A DNA stretch of 64,000 nucleotides from UBA6136 sp044350805 (GTDB lineage Bacteria; Pseudomonadota; Gammaproteobacteria; Methylococcales; Methylococcaceae): contig JBILGU010000004.1 in the NCBI GenBank assembly GCA_044350805.1, positions 62,001 through 126,000 on the forward strand, written 5' to 3'. The notes beneath the pieces are model-generated. The model did not search any database, was not told the origin of the DNA, and saw nothing but the letters and a program-made list of their open reading frames with translations. Every line of letters begins with the position of its first letter. Within the stretch, counting starts at the first letter, position 1. A program made the translations under genes and the position numbers. Positions 42,273 through 50,125 of the stretch are shown in pieces.

Positions 42273-42968
42273 TTAGTCGATGACCGGAAGGAAGGAGGTA
42301 TTGTCGGGGTCTGTGGCCCAAAGGTCACCCGATTCGAGGTCGAACCACCAACCATGGAGGCGAAGTTTTCCTTGCGCCATACGTTCTGCGATCCAGGGGT
42401 AAGTTTTGAGGTTCGACAAAGACCCCCGGATTGCGGCCCGCTCCGTGAGGTTTTGGTACTGGGTGAGCGTTTCAATATCGACTTTCCCGTTGTTTTCGGG
42501 ATGCAAGGTCTTTCCTTCGGGATCCAGGAGATACCTGGAACAGCCATCCAGTGCGACAGAGACCCAGGTCTCAATGAAGTCACTGTCCATGCCTTGCCCG
42601 GCAAGACCCGAGAGGAGGGCTTTGATGCCTCCACAGCACGCATGCCCGAGAACCACGATGTGTTGGACTTCGAGATGACGCACCGCATATTCGATGGCAG
42701 CTCTTGCGCCGTCGACATGCCCGGCCTGATGATAGGGAGGGACCAGATTGGCCACGTTGCGAATGACAAAGATGTCACCGGGCTCAGCCCCCGTCAGGAG
42801 GGCCGGATCCACACGGGAATCACTGCAGGCGATGAGAAGGACTTTGGGGTTTTGCCCATGCTCGGTGAGGTCTTTCATCCGTTCCGGGGCAATCCGGTAA
42901 TAGCGATCCTGGAACCCCTTGATTCCATTCAAAAGCTGGTCAAGAACCTGATCCGAATCCGTCGACAT
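42273..42968 (-). CDS. Beta-class carbonic anhydrase
   Basis: This enzyme interconverts carbon dioxide and bicarbonate. The zinc ligands Cys48 (ACSDSR), His109 and Cys112 (GHACCGG) and the Asp50-Arg52 dyad are all present. FVIRNVANLVPP is also typical. At 231 residues it has normal length and no signal peptide, so it is cytoplasmic. GGGA seven bases upstream supports the ATG. It is the first gene of the leftward arm of the chemosensory locus, ahead of STAS, binding protein and receptor; this suggests co-regulation with sensing rather than a housekeeping position. Confidence 0.94.
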   Translation of the reverse strand: MSTDSDQVLDQLLNGIKGFQDRYYRIAPERMKDLTEHGQNPKVLLIACSDSRVDPALLTGAEPGDIFVIRNVANLVPPYHQAGHVDGARAAIEYAVRHLEVQHIVVLGHACCGGIKALLSGLAGQGMDSDFIETWVSVALDGCSRYLLDPEGKTLHPENNGKVDIETLTQYQNLTERAAIRGSLSNLKTYPWIAERMAQGKLRLHGWWFDLESGDLWATDPDNTSFLPVID

Positions 42969-43152
42969 CTTAAGTCCCGTTGGTAAGCCGTTCGGTCGTC
43001 GTTAAAGTCGTGTCATCAATCGGCCTGAGGCAAGCCGCATGAGTCGGAATTCTATACTATTATCCGCTCATCACGCCGGTTGTTGAGGTCCAAGGGCAAG
43101 CGCTGCCCCCGTCCTTGCTTCTGGAGCCTCAGCCCAACGATAGAGACGTTGC
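42969..43152. promoter_or_regulatory. Divergent control region of the chemosensory locus
   Basis: This 184-base gap separates the leftward (carbonic anhydrase to receptor) and rightward (kinase to lipoprotein) arms and must hold both promoters. An A/T-rich island around GGAATTCTATACTATTATC (about 43046-43064) offers TATACT at 43053 for the + strand and GATAAT for the - strand. Neither has a good sigma-70 -35. Reliance on an alternative sigma factor or an activator is possible. Confidence 0.45.
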
Positions 43153-43605
43153 ATGTCCCAGCCTCTCAGCCCCGATCACCGGCCTATCCTGCGTCTTCAA
43201 ATGCCCGTGGAGCAGGCGTGCCTGGTCCATTTGGCCGAGGCCATCGAAATTCTGGGTGAGGAGGAGGGTTGGGATCCGGCGCTGAGTTTTCAGGTCGATC
43301 TGGTGCTTGAAGAGCTCGTGCAGAACGTCATTGCCTATGGTTACCCGGATGGTCGCTCCGGTGAGGTGGTGGTCTCGATCGAATGCGTGGATGGGCAGTT
43401 GCGAATGCGGGTTGAAGATGACGGCGATGCGTTTGATCCCCTGGGGCTTCCCGTTCCCGATGTGGAGGCCTCGATTGCCGACCGCAAAATCGGCGGGTTA
43501 GGCATTCATTTTGCCCGGACGCTGACCGACACTCAAAATTATTGCCGGGTGGATGGCCGTAACTGCATTGAACTCATCAAGCGGTTCCCGGATGCCACTC
43601 TCTGA
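43153..43605 (+). CDS. RsbW/SpoIIAB-like HATPase (anti-sigma factor kinase)
   Basis: A 150-residue GHKL-fold protein. The N-box is LVLEELVQNVIAYGY (Glu54 and Asn58), the G1 box is EDDGDAFDP, and the G2 box is KIGGLGIHFAR, matching the HATPase_c_2 serine kinases that phosphorylate STAS antagonists and bind sigma factors. No other domain is present. It opens the rightward arm, and its stop overlaps cheW by 14 bases. The predicted STAS partner is in the divergent arm at 41916. No sigma factor gene is adjacent, so the final target is unknown. Confidence 0.87.
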   Translation: MSQPLSPDHRPILRLQMPVEQACLVHLAEAIEILGEEEGWDPALSFQVDLVLEELVQNVIAYGYPDGRSGEVVVSIECVDGQLRMRVEDDGDAFDPLGLPVPDVEASIADRKIGGLGIHFARTLTDTQNYCRVDGRNCIELIKRFPDATL

Positions 43606-44065
43606 CACGCATCAGCATCTTCTCTTTCGTGTCGGTGATGAATTCTTTGCCGTTCCTTTGCTGGAAATTGAAGTCATCTTGCCTGTGCCAGATCTTGAGC
43701 CTTTGGCACAAGCCCCGGATTTTGTCGCTGGACTCCTTCGCTACCGCGGGCGTCTGATCCCCGTGATTGACGTCGGTCTGCTCCGTGGCGTCGGGGCCAT
43801 TCGGCGCTTGATCAGTACGCGACTGGTTCTGGTTCAAAGCCCCGATGGAGAGCCCTCGCGTCTTGCGCTTCTGGTCGAACATGCCCTTGAAGTGGCAGGG
43901 CTGTCCCCCGTTGACCGACTGCCCGAAGCGGTCCTCGGCGAAGGAGGCCATTGGCTGCACCCCAATGTCATGACCACAGGGTCGTCTCTGGTCCGGAGCG
44001 TGGACTGGGCGTCATTGCTAACGCCCGAGCTGGCTGCGCTCTGTCCTCCGCCGAGTCTCAAATGA
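43592..44065 (+). CDS. cheW: CheW-like coupling protein (WspB position)
   Basis: CheW couples receptors to CheA. The SH3-like double-barrel is visible in LLFRVGDEFFAVPLLEIEVILPVPDL and GLLRYRGRLIPVIDVGLL, the latter the classic CheW motif. ATG 43592 gives 157 residues and overlaps the kinase gene; its own stop overlaps cheR as ATGA. The protein has one CheW domain only. By order it corresponds to WspB. Confidence 0.88.
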   Translation: MPLSDTHQHLLFRVGDEFFAVPLLEIEVILPVPDLEPLAQAPDFVAGLLRYRGRLIPVIDVGLLRGVGAIRRLISTRLVLVQSPDGEPSRLALLVEHALEVAGLSPVDRLPEAVLGEGGHWLHPNVMTTGSSLVRSVDWASLLTPELAALCPPPSLK

Positions 44066-44931
44066 ACCCGATGGCTGAAATCAGGCGCTGGTTAGAGGAG
44101 ACCTATGGGTTGAACCTTGAGGTCGTGGGTGCCGATGCCTTGGAACGAAATGTCAGTCGGCGGGTGAGGGCGAGAAGTCTCAACGCAGTCGCAGACTACG
44201 CCAGATTTTGGCGTGAGGATGCCGACGAGAGAGATCTTTTGCTTCAGGAAATGCTGGTGGGTGAAACCTGGTTTTTCCGCGAGCCACCTGCCTTTGAGGT
44301 ACTCAAACAATGGCTTTTGGCGCGAATGGCCCGCTGGGTTTCGGGGCATCGACTCAGGATTCTGATTCTGCCCTGCGCTTCGGGCGAAGAGGCCTGGTCG
44401 GTTGCCGCTGTCGTTCATGCATTAGGGATACCGGCAGATCAGGTCGAGATTGAGGCCATGGACGTGAATCCCATGGCCCTGGCGCAGGCCAGAGAGGGCA
44501 CTTATCCCCTTCGAAAATCGAAGGATCAGACGCCTCTGGCGCCCATCGGCACGCCCAGTGGCGGCATGATTACCGTCGATCCAGCGCTCCGCCCGATGGT
44601 TCATTTTGAGCGAGGGAATGCGATGGACCGTGCGCTATTTCAATCGCGGCGGCCCTATGATCTGATTTTCTGCAGAAATCTGCTGATCTATATGGGATCC
44701 TCTGCCCGACGTTGCGTCTTCGAGACGCTGTGCTCGAGCCTCTCGGAGGAGGGGCTTTTGTTTCTGGGGCATGCGGAGCAACCGCCGCCCGATCAGGGAT
44801 GGCAGCGGCTTCGGGTCAGTGGGGCATTTGCCTGGCATCGGGCCAAGCCCGACGCGATCAAAGACCTGATTGAGGGAATAGCCCAAACCCTGGCGGCGCC
44901 ATCACCCGGTGACCTGACGAAAGGAGACTGA
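44062..44931 (+). CDS. cheR: Chemotaxis methyltransferase CheR (WspC position)
   Basis: CheR methylates glutamates of the receptor using SAM. After an N-terminal helical domain comes LVGETWFFREPPAFEVL, then the SAM site ILILPCASGEEAWSVA, AMDVNPMALAQAREG and the YDLIFCRNLLIYM motif. All are diagnostic. At 289 residues it lacks the C-terminal TPR repeats known from some WspC proteins, and the receptor lacks a tethering pentapeptide. It is coupled to cheW by ATGA. Confidence 0.92.
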   Translation: MNPMAEIRRWLEETYGLNLEVVGADALERNVSRRVRARSLNAVADYARFWREDADERDLLLQEMLVGETWFFREPPAFEVLKQWLLARMARWVSGHRLRILILPCASGEEAWSVAAVVHALGIPADQVEIEAMDVNPMALAQAREGTYPLRKSKDQTPLAPIGTPSGGMITVDPALRPMVHFERGNAMDRALFQSRRPYDLIFCRNLLIYMGSSARRCVFETLCSSLSEEGLLFLGHAEQPPPDQGWQRLRVSGAFAWHRAKPDAIKDLIEGIAQTLAAPSPGDLTKGD

Positions 44932-44935
44932 TGGG

Positions 44936-45619
44936 ATGGATGACGCCAAAGACAGAGATCAGGCGCCTTTCGCCGAGTGCTGGAAATCCATCGGGACATT
45001 TGGCGATCGGTCGTGTCATCGCCTCTCTGAGGAGATCCACTGCCGTAATTGTGAGGTCTACCGCGCGGGGGGGCGCAACCTTCTGGATCGGCCCCAGCCC
45101 GACGCCTATCGGGAAGAACTGACCCGTCAGTTGGCGGAGCCGGAAGTGATTTTGGAGGACAAGCCTCTCGAGTTGGTTCTGTTTCGGATTGGCGGGGCCT
45201 GGCTTGCGCTTCCCTCCAGTTGCTTTTTAAGAACCTTGCCCATTTTGCCTGTCGTTCCCATGCCTGGCCGAACCAATGCGGTTTTTCAGGGCATGGTGAA
45301 TGCCCATGGCGATATTCGGCTCTGTGTTTCGCTGGGCCCTCTGATGGGTCCCGAAATGGATCGGCCGGTGATCGATGTGTCGGCGCGAGTCTTCCCGCGA
45401 ATGCTGGAAATCAGTTTGAACGGTCAGATCTGGGTCTATGCTTCAGATGAGGTCGTGGGATCGATCGATTGCGAGCAGAACAGCCTTGAGGCGCTTCCCG
45501 CAAATCTTGCCATCGCCAGTCAAGGCCTGGTGAGAGGGGTGTTCGACTGGTTTGGTCTGCGGGTCGCCCTGTTGGAACATGAGCGCTTGTGCGCTCTGCT
45601 TGAGGAGGCGTTGGAGTGA
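44936..45619 (+). CDS. CheW-like protein with N-terminal cysteine motif (WspD-like)
   Basis: A second coupling protein, 227 residues. The N-terminal 55 residues form a Cys-rich tag: CWKSIGTFGDRSC followed by HCRNCEVYRAGG. As I recall, this occurs in WspD-type proteins, where its role is unclear. The C-terminal part is a CheW domain (LVLFRIGGAWLALPSSCFLRTLP, VNAHGDIRLCVSLGPL). AAGGAG lies nine bases before ATG 44936; an ATG at 44931 is out of frame. The stop overlaps cheA as GTGA. The four or so Cys could bind a metal or sense redox state (inference). Confidence 0.83.
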   Translation: MDDAKDRDQAPFAECWKSIGTFGDRSCHRLSEEIHCRNCEVYRAGGRNLLDRPQPDAYREELTRQLAEPEVILEDKPLELVLFRIGGAWLALPSSCFLRTLPILPVVPMPGRTNAVFQGMVNAHGDIRLCVSLGPLMGPEMDRPVIDVSARVFPRMLEISLNGQIWVYASDEVVGSIDCEQNSLEALPANLAIASQGLVRGVFDWFGLRVALLEHERLCALLEEALE

Positions 45620-47892
45620 CGATGCTGGATCCGTTCCTGCTGGGGCTCTTTCGAGAGGAGATGGCGGCCCATAGTGCGGTGTTGACCGATGGACTTCTCG
45701 CCATGGAGCGGAGCGGTGGTCGCCTGTCTGCGCAGTCGACTGAACCTTTGATGCGCGCCGCGCACTCCCTGAAGGGCGCGGCCCGTGTCGTTGAATTGGG
45801 TGAGGTGTCCCGCGTCGCCCACCGGATGGAAGATCTGTTTGTCGCGATGGGGGGCGGACGGCTTGAGGTGAGCCCGGATGTGGTGGACCAATTGCTGGGG
45901 GCGCTGGATTGGATGGTCTCCATCGGGGATGTTCCGGATGGCGAGATTGAAGGGTGGGTGACGGCACATGCCGGGGAGGCCGATGCCTGGGAGTCGCGTC
46001 TTGCGGCTTGGCTCCCTTCGGCCAATGCCCTTGAGGCCCCGGCGCAGGCATCCGAGACCAAGCCGCTTGTTCTGGAACCCCGCGGGGGGGATTCTATGCC
46101 CTTCCCCGAGGCGGAAGAGCGTCGTACAGACCCTCAGATACCGGTTCCAGAAAGCCTGGGGGTGGAGCGTTCGCATGACCTTGAGGCCAGTATCCGCATT
46201 TCGGCCGAAAATCTCAGTCAGATGCTTGCCCATTCGGCTGATCTGCTGCTCGAGGCGCGTCGACTGGATGCCCTGGCTAGAAATGCACGATTCACCACGC
46301 GGCGCGTCCGGGCGATTGCGGCCAATCGAGGCCTCATGATGGATGCCGAGGAAAGCCTTGTGGCCAGAGAGGAACTCGCCGAGATCGGTCATCTCCTCGA
46401 GTCCGACGATGAGCATCTGATCCAGCTCTCAAGTCGCCTCAACTTTCTATCGGAGCGCCTTCACGCCCTGGTCCTGAGAGGTCGGCTCAGGCCTTTTTCC
46501 GAGGGGGTTCAGGGTTTCCCCCGGTTGGTTCGCGATTTAGCGAGGGACCTTGGCAAGGCGGTCGATTTCTCCATTCTGGGGGGGTCGACACTGATCGATC
46601 GCGACATCCTGACCCGGCTGGATGCGCCACTCAATCACCTTTTACGGAATGCGGTGGATCATGGCATCGAAACCCCAGCAGTGCGTGAGGGCCTTGGCAA
46701 GCCTTCGGAGGGTAAATTAACCCTGGAAGCCCGCCATCTCAATGGACGTCTTTTGATCACCTTGACCGATGACGGGGGAGGCATTGATCGGGAGCGCCTT
46801 CGGGAAAAAATCGTCCAGAGAGGGCTTGTGAACCCCGAGATGTCAGGTCGCCTGACCGAACAGGAGTTGTTCTCCTTTCTGTTTCTTCCGGGATTGACCA
46901 CCCGGGAGGCGGTGAGTGAGATCTCCGGAAGAGGCGTGGGTCTTGACGTAGTGCAGACCATGATCCACAGCTGCGGTGGCTCGATTCGGGTGTCTTCTGA
47001 GCCGCATTTGGGGACGCGGTTCGAGTGCCAGTTGCCGGTCACCCGCTCGGTGGTGCGATGCCTCCGGATTGAGGTGGGGGGGCATGCCTACGCGTTTCCT
47101 TTGTCCCGGATCCATCGGGCCGAACGCATTGCTGAAAGTCGGGTTAAAGCCATGGAGTCCATGCGCTTCTATGAGAGCGATGAAGGCCACGTGGCTCTTT
47201 TTTCAGCCCGCTCATTGATGGGTCTGGAAAGGACTGTGGATCCGACCCGGGATCTGGCACTGGTCCTTTTTGAGTTCGAAGGACGCCGATATGCCCTCGA
47301 AGTGGATCGGCTGGTTGGAGAGATGGACCTTGTGGTCCGGCCACTCGATCCCCGTCTTGGCAAGGTGGCTCATTTCAGTACTGTTTCGATCGACAGTGAA
47401 GGGCGGCCGATTCTGATCGCGGATGTGGATGACTTGATTCGTACCTTTGATCGATTGGCGGGCAAGGGCTTGGGGGGCGTCTTGTCTCCGCAGCCGGCAA
47501 AAAGCGCCGGCAGTCGGCGCATTCTGGTCGTGGATGATTCCCTGACGGTGCGTGAAGTCGAGCGTAAGCTGCTTCAGGACGCGGGCTATACGGTAGAAAC
47601 GGCCGTAGATGGGGCCGATGGCTGGAATCAGCTGGCAAAAGGCCGATTTGCCCTGGTCGTCACCGATGTCGACATGCCCCGAATGAACGGAATTGAACTC
47701 GTGACCCGCATGAAGGCTGACGAACGGTTTTGTGATCTTCCCATTATCATTGTTTCCTACAAGGACCGAGAGGAAGATCGTCAGATGGGACTTAAGGCCG
47801 GGGCCGACTTTTATCTGACGAAAGGAAGCGTCCACGATCAGGGCCTTTTGTCGGCGGTGCAGGATCTCATCGGCCTGCCGGAGGGCGCTTGA
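45616..47892 (+). CDS. cheA: Hybrid CheA histidine kinase with C-terminal receiver (WspE-like)
   Basis: The central kinase of the array. The Hpt domain carries His50 in RAAHSLKGAARVV. After a linker come dimerisation helices and the ATPase domain (LNHLLRNAVDHGIE N-box, TDDGGGIDRERL, SEISGRGVGLDVV). A CheW-like regulatory domain (about 480-620) follows, then a receiver (634-755) with the DD pair in LVVDDSL and phosphoacceptor Asp684 in VVTDVDMPRMNG. The CheA-receiver architecture equals WspE. GTG 45616, seven bases after AGGAGG, overlaps the upstream stop. At 758 residues it appears intact. It should phosphorylate the receiver-PP2C protein at 48941. Confidence 0.93.
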   Translation: MTMLDPFLLGLFREEMAAHSAVLTDGLLAMERSGGRLSAQSTEPLMRAAHSLKGAARVVELGEVSRVAHRMEDLFVAMGGGRLEVSPDVVDQLLGALDWMVSIGDVPDGEIEGWVTAHAGEADAWESRLAAWLPSANALEAPAQASETKPLVLEPRGGDSMPFPEAEERRTDPQIPVPESLGVERSHDLEASIRISAENLSQMLAHSADLLLEARRLDALARNARFTTRRVRAIAANRGLMMDAEESLVAREELAEIGHLLESDDEHLIQLSSRLNFLSERLHALVLRGRLRPFSEGVQGFPRLVRDLARDLGKAVDFSILGGSTLIDRDILTRLDAPLNHLLRNAVDHGIETPAVREGLGKPSEGKLTLEARHLNGRLLITLTDDGGGIDRERLREKIVQRGLVNPEMSGRLTEQELFSFLFLPGLTTREAVSEISGRGVGLDVVQTMIHSCGGSIRVSSEPHLGTRFECQLPVTRSVVRCLRIEVGGHAYAFPLSRIHRAERIAESRVKAMESMRFYESDEGHVALFSARSLMGLERTVDPTRDLALVLFEFEGRRYALEVDRLVGEMDLVVRPLDPRLGKVAHFSTVSIDSEGRPILIADVDDLIRTFDRLAGKGLGGVLSPQPAKSAGSRRILVVDDSLTVREVERKLLQDAGYTVETAVDGADGWNQLAKGRFALVVTDVDMPRMNGIELVTRMKADERFCDLPIIIVSYKDREEDRQMGLKAGADFYLTKGSVHDQGLLSAVQDLIGLPEGA

Positions 47893-48944
47893 GAGTCGCT
47901 ATTGCCCATCCGGAACCCGCGGTTCGGCAGCGGCTGAATGTTTTTCTTCAGGACAGTTTCGGCATTGAATGCGTTTGGGAAGCCGAGGATAGCCGGGGAG
48001 TCAGATTCCGGTTCCAGAAAGAGCCGCCGGATCTTTTTCTGTTGTCGCTGGAGCTCCAGGGCGAGCGCATTTCTGACTTGACGCGGGATCTGATTAAGGA
48101 TGCGCCGTGTGCGATTTTGTTGCTGGAAGGCAGCAGCGCTTCCGATGTCTCGACTGTTTTTGACTGTCTGGGGCAGGGTGCAACGGATGTCGCCCGATTA
48201 CCGGCGCATCCGTTAACGGCGAAACCGGAAGCCTGGACGAATCTCAGGACGCGGTTCGCAACCCTGAAAACGCTGGTGGGTCGCGATCCTAGCCGGGGAA
48301 TGGTGAGCACTGCGGGCGATCTGTCGGGTTTGCTGGATTTGAATTCCCCTCCAATTGTGGCCTTGGGGGCCTCAACCGGAGGACCGAAAGCCCTCGCAAC
48401 CATACTGAACGCTTTTCCCGAGAGCTTTCCTGCCGCCGTTGTGATTGTTCAGCATCTCGATGCACACTTCTATCAGGGGCTTTCGGAATGGCTGGCCCAT
48501 GGAAGTCGTTTGCCGGTTATGGCGGTTGATGCACCGGTGACGCTGGAGGCAGGGACGGTCTACTTGGCCGCCCGGCCTGAACATCTGGTGATCTCGCCCG
48601 GAGACCGGCTCAGTTTTACCCGGGAGTGGCCGGAATTGGTGAGTCGCCCCTCCATTGATGTCCTGTTCCGGAGTCTGGCCGAAATCCGGGGCGCCCGGGG
48701 GGTCGCTGCGCTGATGACGGGGATGGGACGGGATGGTGCCGAAGGTCTTTTGGCTCTGCGACGTGCCGGGTTCTATACCATAGCCCAGGACGCCCCCTCA
48801 TCGGTCGTTTACGGCATGCCTCGCGTGGCAGCGGAAATCGGGGCGGCGACCACGGTGCTTCCATTGGACCGGATCGGTGGACGAATTGTTGAGAAGGTTC
48901 AGGCCCTCATTGGCTCTGACAGAGAAACAGGAACCCCAGTATGA
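47889..48944 (+). CDS. cheB: CheB methylesterase with degenerate receiver (WspF position)
   Basis: CheB demethylates the chemoreceptor. The C-terminal esterase domain is intact: Ser162 in LGASTGGPKAL, His189 in VQHLDAHF and Asp282 in TGMGRDGAEGL. The N-terminal domain keeps a receiver-like length, but the acidic pair is replaced (IAHPEPAV). The phosphoacceptor Asp is Ser53 (LFLLSLELQ), and the conserved Lys region reads ARLPAHP. It therefore should not accept phosphate from CheA. TTG start at 47889 overlaps the cheA stop (TTGA), behind GGAGGG. At 351 residues it has CheB length. Confidence 0.9.
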   Translation: MRVAIAHPEPAVRQRLNVFLQDSFGIECVWEAEDSRGVRFRFQKEPPDLFLLSLELQGERISDLTRDLIKDAPCAILLLEGSSASDVSTVFDCLGQGATDVARLPAHPLTAKPEAWTNLRTRFATLKTLVGRDPSRGMVSTAGDLSGLLDLNSPPIVALGASTGGPKALATILNAFPESFPAAVVIVQHLDAHFYQGLSEWLAHGSRLPVMAVDAPVTLEAGTVYLAARPEHLVISPGDRLSFTREWPELVSRPSIDVLFRSLAEIRGARGVAALMTGMGRDGAEGLLALRRAGFYTIAQDAPSSVVYGMPRVAAEIGAATTVLPLDRIGGRIVEKVQALIGSDRETGTPV

Positions 48945-50125
48945 CGGATTCAGGAATGTTTTTTGCGACCCGCAATCATGTGGCGCGTGTGCTGCTGATT
49001 GATGATCAACGCATTATTGGTGAGGCCGTTCGGCGCATGCTGGAGGGGGCAATCGACATCGAGTACCACTTTCTCCAGGATCCAGTCGAGGCCGTGGCGA
49101 CGGCCATTGCATTGAAACCGACCCTGATTCTTCAGGATCTTGTGATGCCCGGCGTGGACGGTATCGATTTGGTTCGTCGCTTCCGTCAGGAGGAGGCGAC
49201 ACGAATGATTCCTCTGGTCGTTCTCTCCAGCAAGGAGGAGGCCGCGACCAAGGCGGAAGCCTTTGCTGCCGGAGCGAATGACTATTTGGTGAAACTTCCG
49301 GATCCCGTGGAGTTGGTCGCACGCATTCGCTATCACTCCTCGGCGTATCTGTCGCTGATGGAGCGAAAAGAGGCCTATCTCGCGCTGGAAGCCAGCCAAA
49401 AACAGCTGGCGGCGGAGCTTGCGGAGGCTGCCGACTATGTCCGGTCTCAGTTCTCCCCGCCGATTGCGGACGGCCCCGTCAGAACCTCATGGCTGTTCAA
49501 GCCTTGCAGCTCGCTGGGGGGAGACTCCTTTGGGTATTTCAATGTCGATGAGGACCACTTTGCGATGTTCCTGCTCGATGTCTGCAATCACGGGATCGGA
49601 TGTGCACTGCTTTCGGTGAACGCCATGAATGCCCTGCAGCATCAGACGCTTGCGGATGTGGACTATCGCGAGCCGATCAAGGTCATGGAGGCGCTCAATG
49701 CCGCGTTTCCGATGGAGAAGCACAACAATCTCTATTTCACGATCTGGTACGGCGTCTTCCAGTGGAGTAGTCGAACGATTCGTTACACCAGTGCAGGGCA
49801 TCCCCCCGCCATCCTTTTGACGGATTCAGGACTGGAGCAGCTCAAGTGCCGCGCGATGCCGATTGGCACATATGAGGGCAATACCTTTGAGGAGGGGGCC
49901 TCGCTGATTCCTGAGGGCGCAAAGCTTTATATCTACAGTGATGGGCTCTATGAGATCCAGACCCGTGATGGTTCTGAGCTTGAGTTCACGGTTTTTCTGG
50001 AGGAACTTCAAAAGCCTGAGCGGGTGCCCGGTCGCAAGGTGCATGAGGTTTTCGAAACGATGGCAGGCCTTCAGGGCAGAGCGCATTTCGATGATGATGT
50101 CTCGATGGTGGAGTTGTTGTTTTGA
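48941..50125 (+). CDS. Response regulator with PP2C/SpoIIE phosphatase output (WspR-like receiver)
   Basis: The output protein of the array. The receiver (about 14-135) has Asp21-Asp22 and phosphoacceptor Asp66 in ILQDLVMPGVDG, plus FAAGANDYLVKLPDPVELVARIRYH-type sequence. As I recall this closely matches WspR. A coiled linker (140-168) joins a PP2C domain with metal Asp195 (GGDSFGYF), Asp213 (LLDVCNHG), Asp334 (IYSDGLYEI) and Asp384-386 (FDDDVSMVEL), so catalysis looks intact. WspR instead carries GGDEF. The probable substrate is the phosphorylated STAS protein at 41916. It is coupled to cheB by ATGA. Confidence 0.9.
   Translation: MTDSGMFFATRNHVARVLLIDDQRIIGEAVRRMLEGAIDIEYHFLQDPVEAVATAIALKPTLILQDLVMPGVDGIDLVRRFRQEEATRMIPLVVLSSKEEAATKAEAFAAGANDYLVKLPDPVELVARIRYHSSAYLSLMERKEAYLALEASQKQLAAELAEAADYVRSQFSPPIADGPVRTSWLFKPCSSLGGDSFGYFNVDEDHFAMFLLDVCNHGIGCALLSVNAMNALQHQTLADVDYREPIKVMEALNAAFPMEKHNNLYFTIWYGVFQWSSRTIRYTSAGHPPAILLTDSGLEQLKCRAMPIGTYEGNTFEEGASLIPEGAKLYIYSDGLYEIQTRDGSELEFTVFLEELQKPERVPGRKVHEVFETMAGLQGRAHFDDDVSMVELLF

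Noticed and set aside
43003..43030. FliA-like promoter (TAAA ... GCC) in the divergent chemosensory gap
   Set aside because: The -10 half matches GCCGATAA at only three positions, which is no better than chance.
45520..46416. 298-codon minus-strand frame opposite cheA
   Set aside because: Antisense to the Hpt and linker region of a clearly coding CheA; no start signal.
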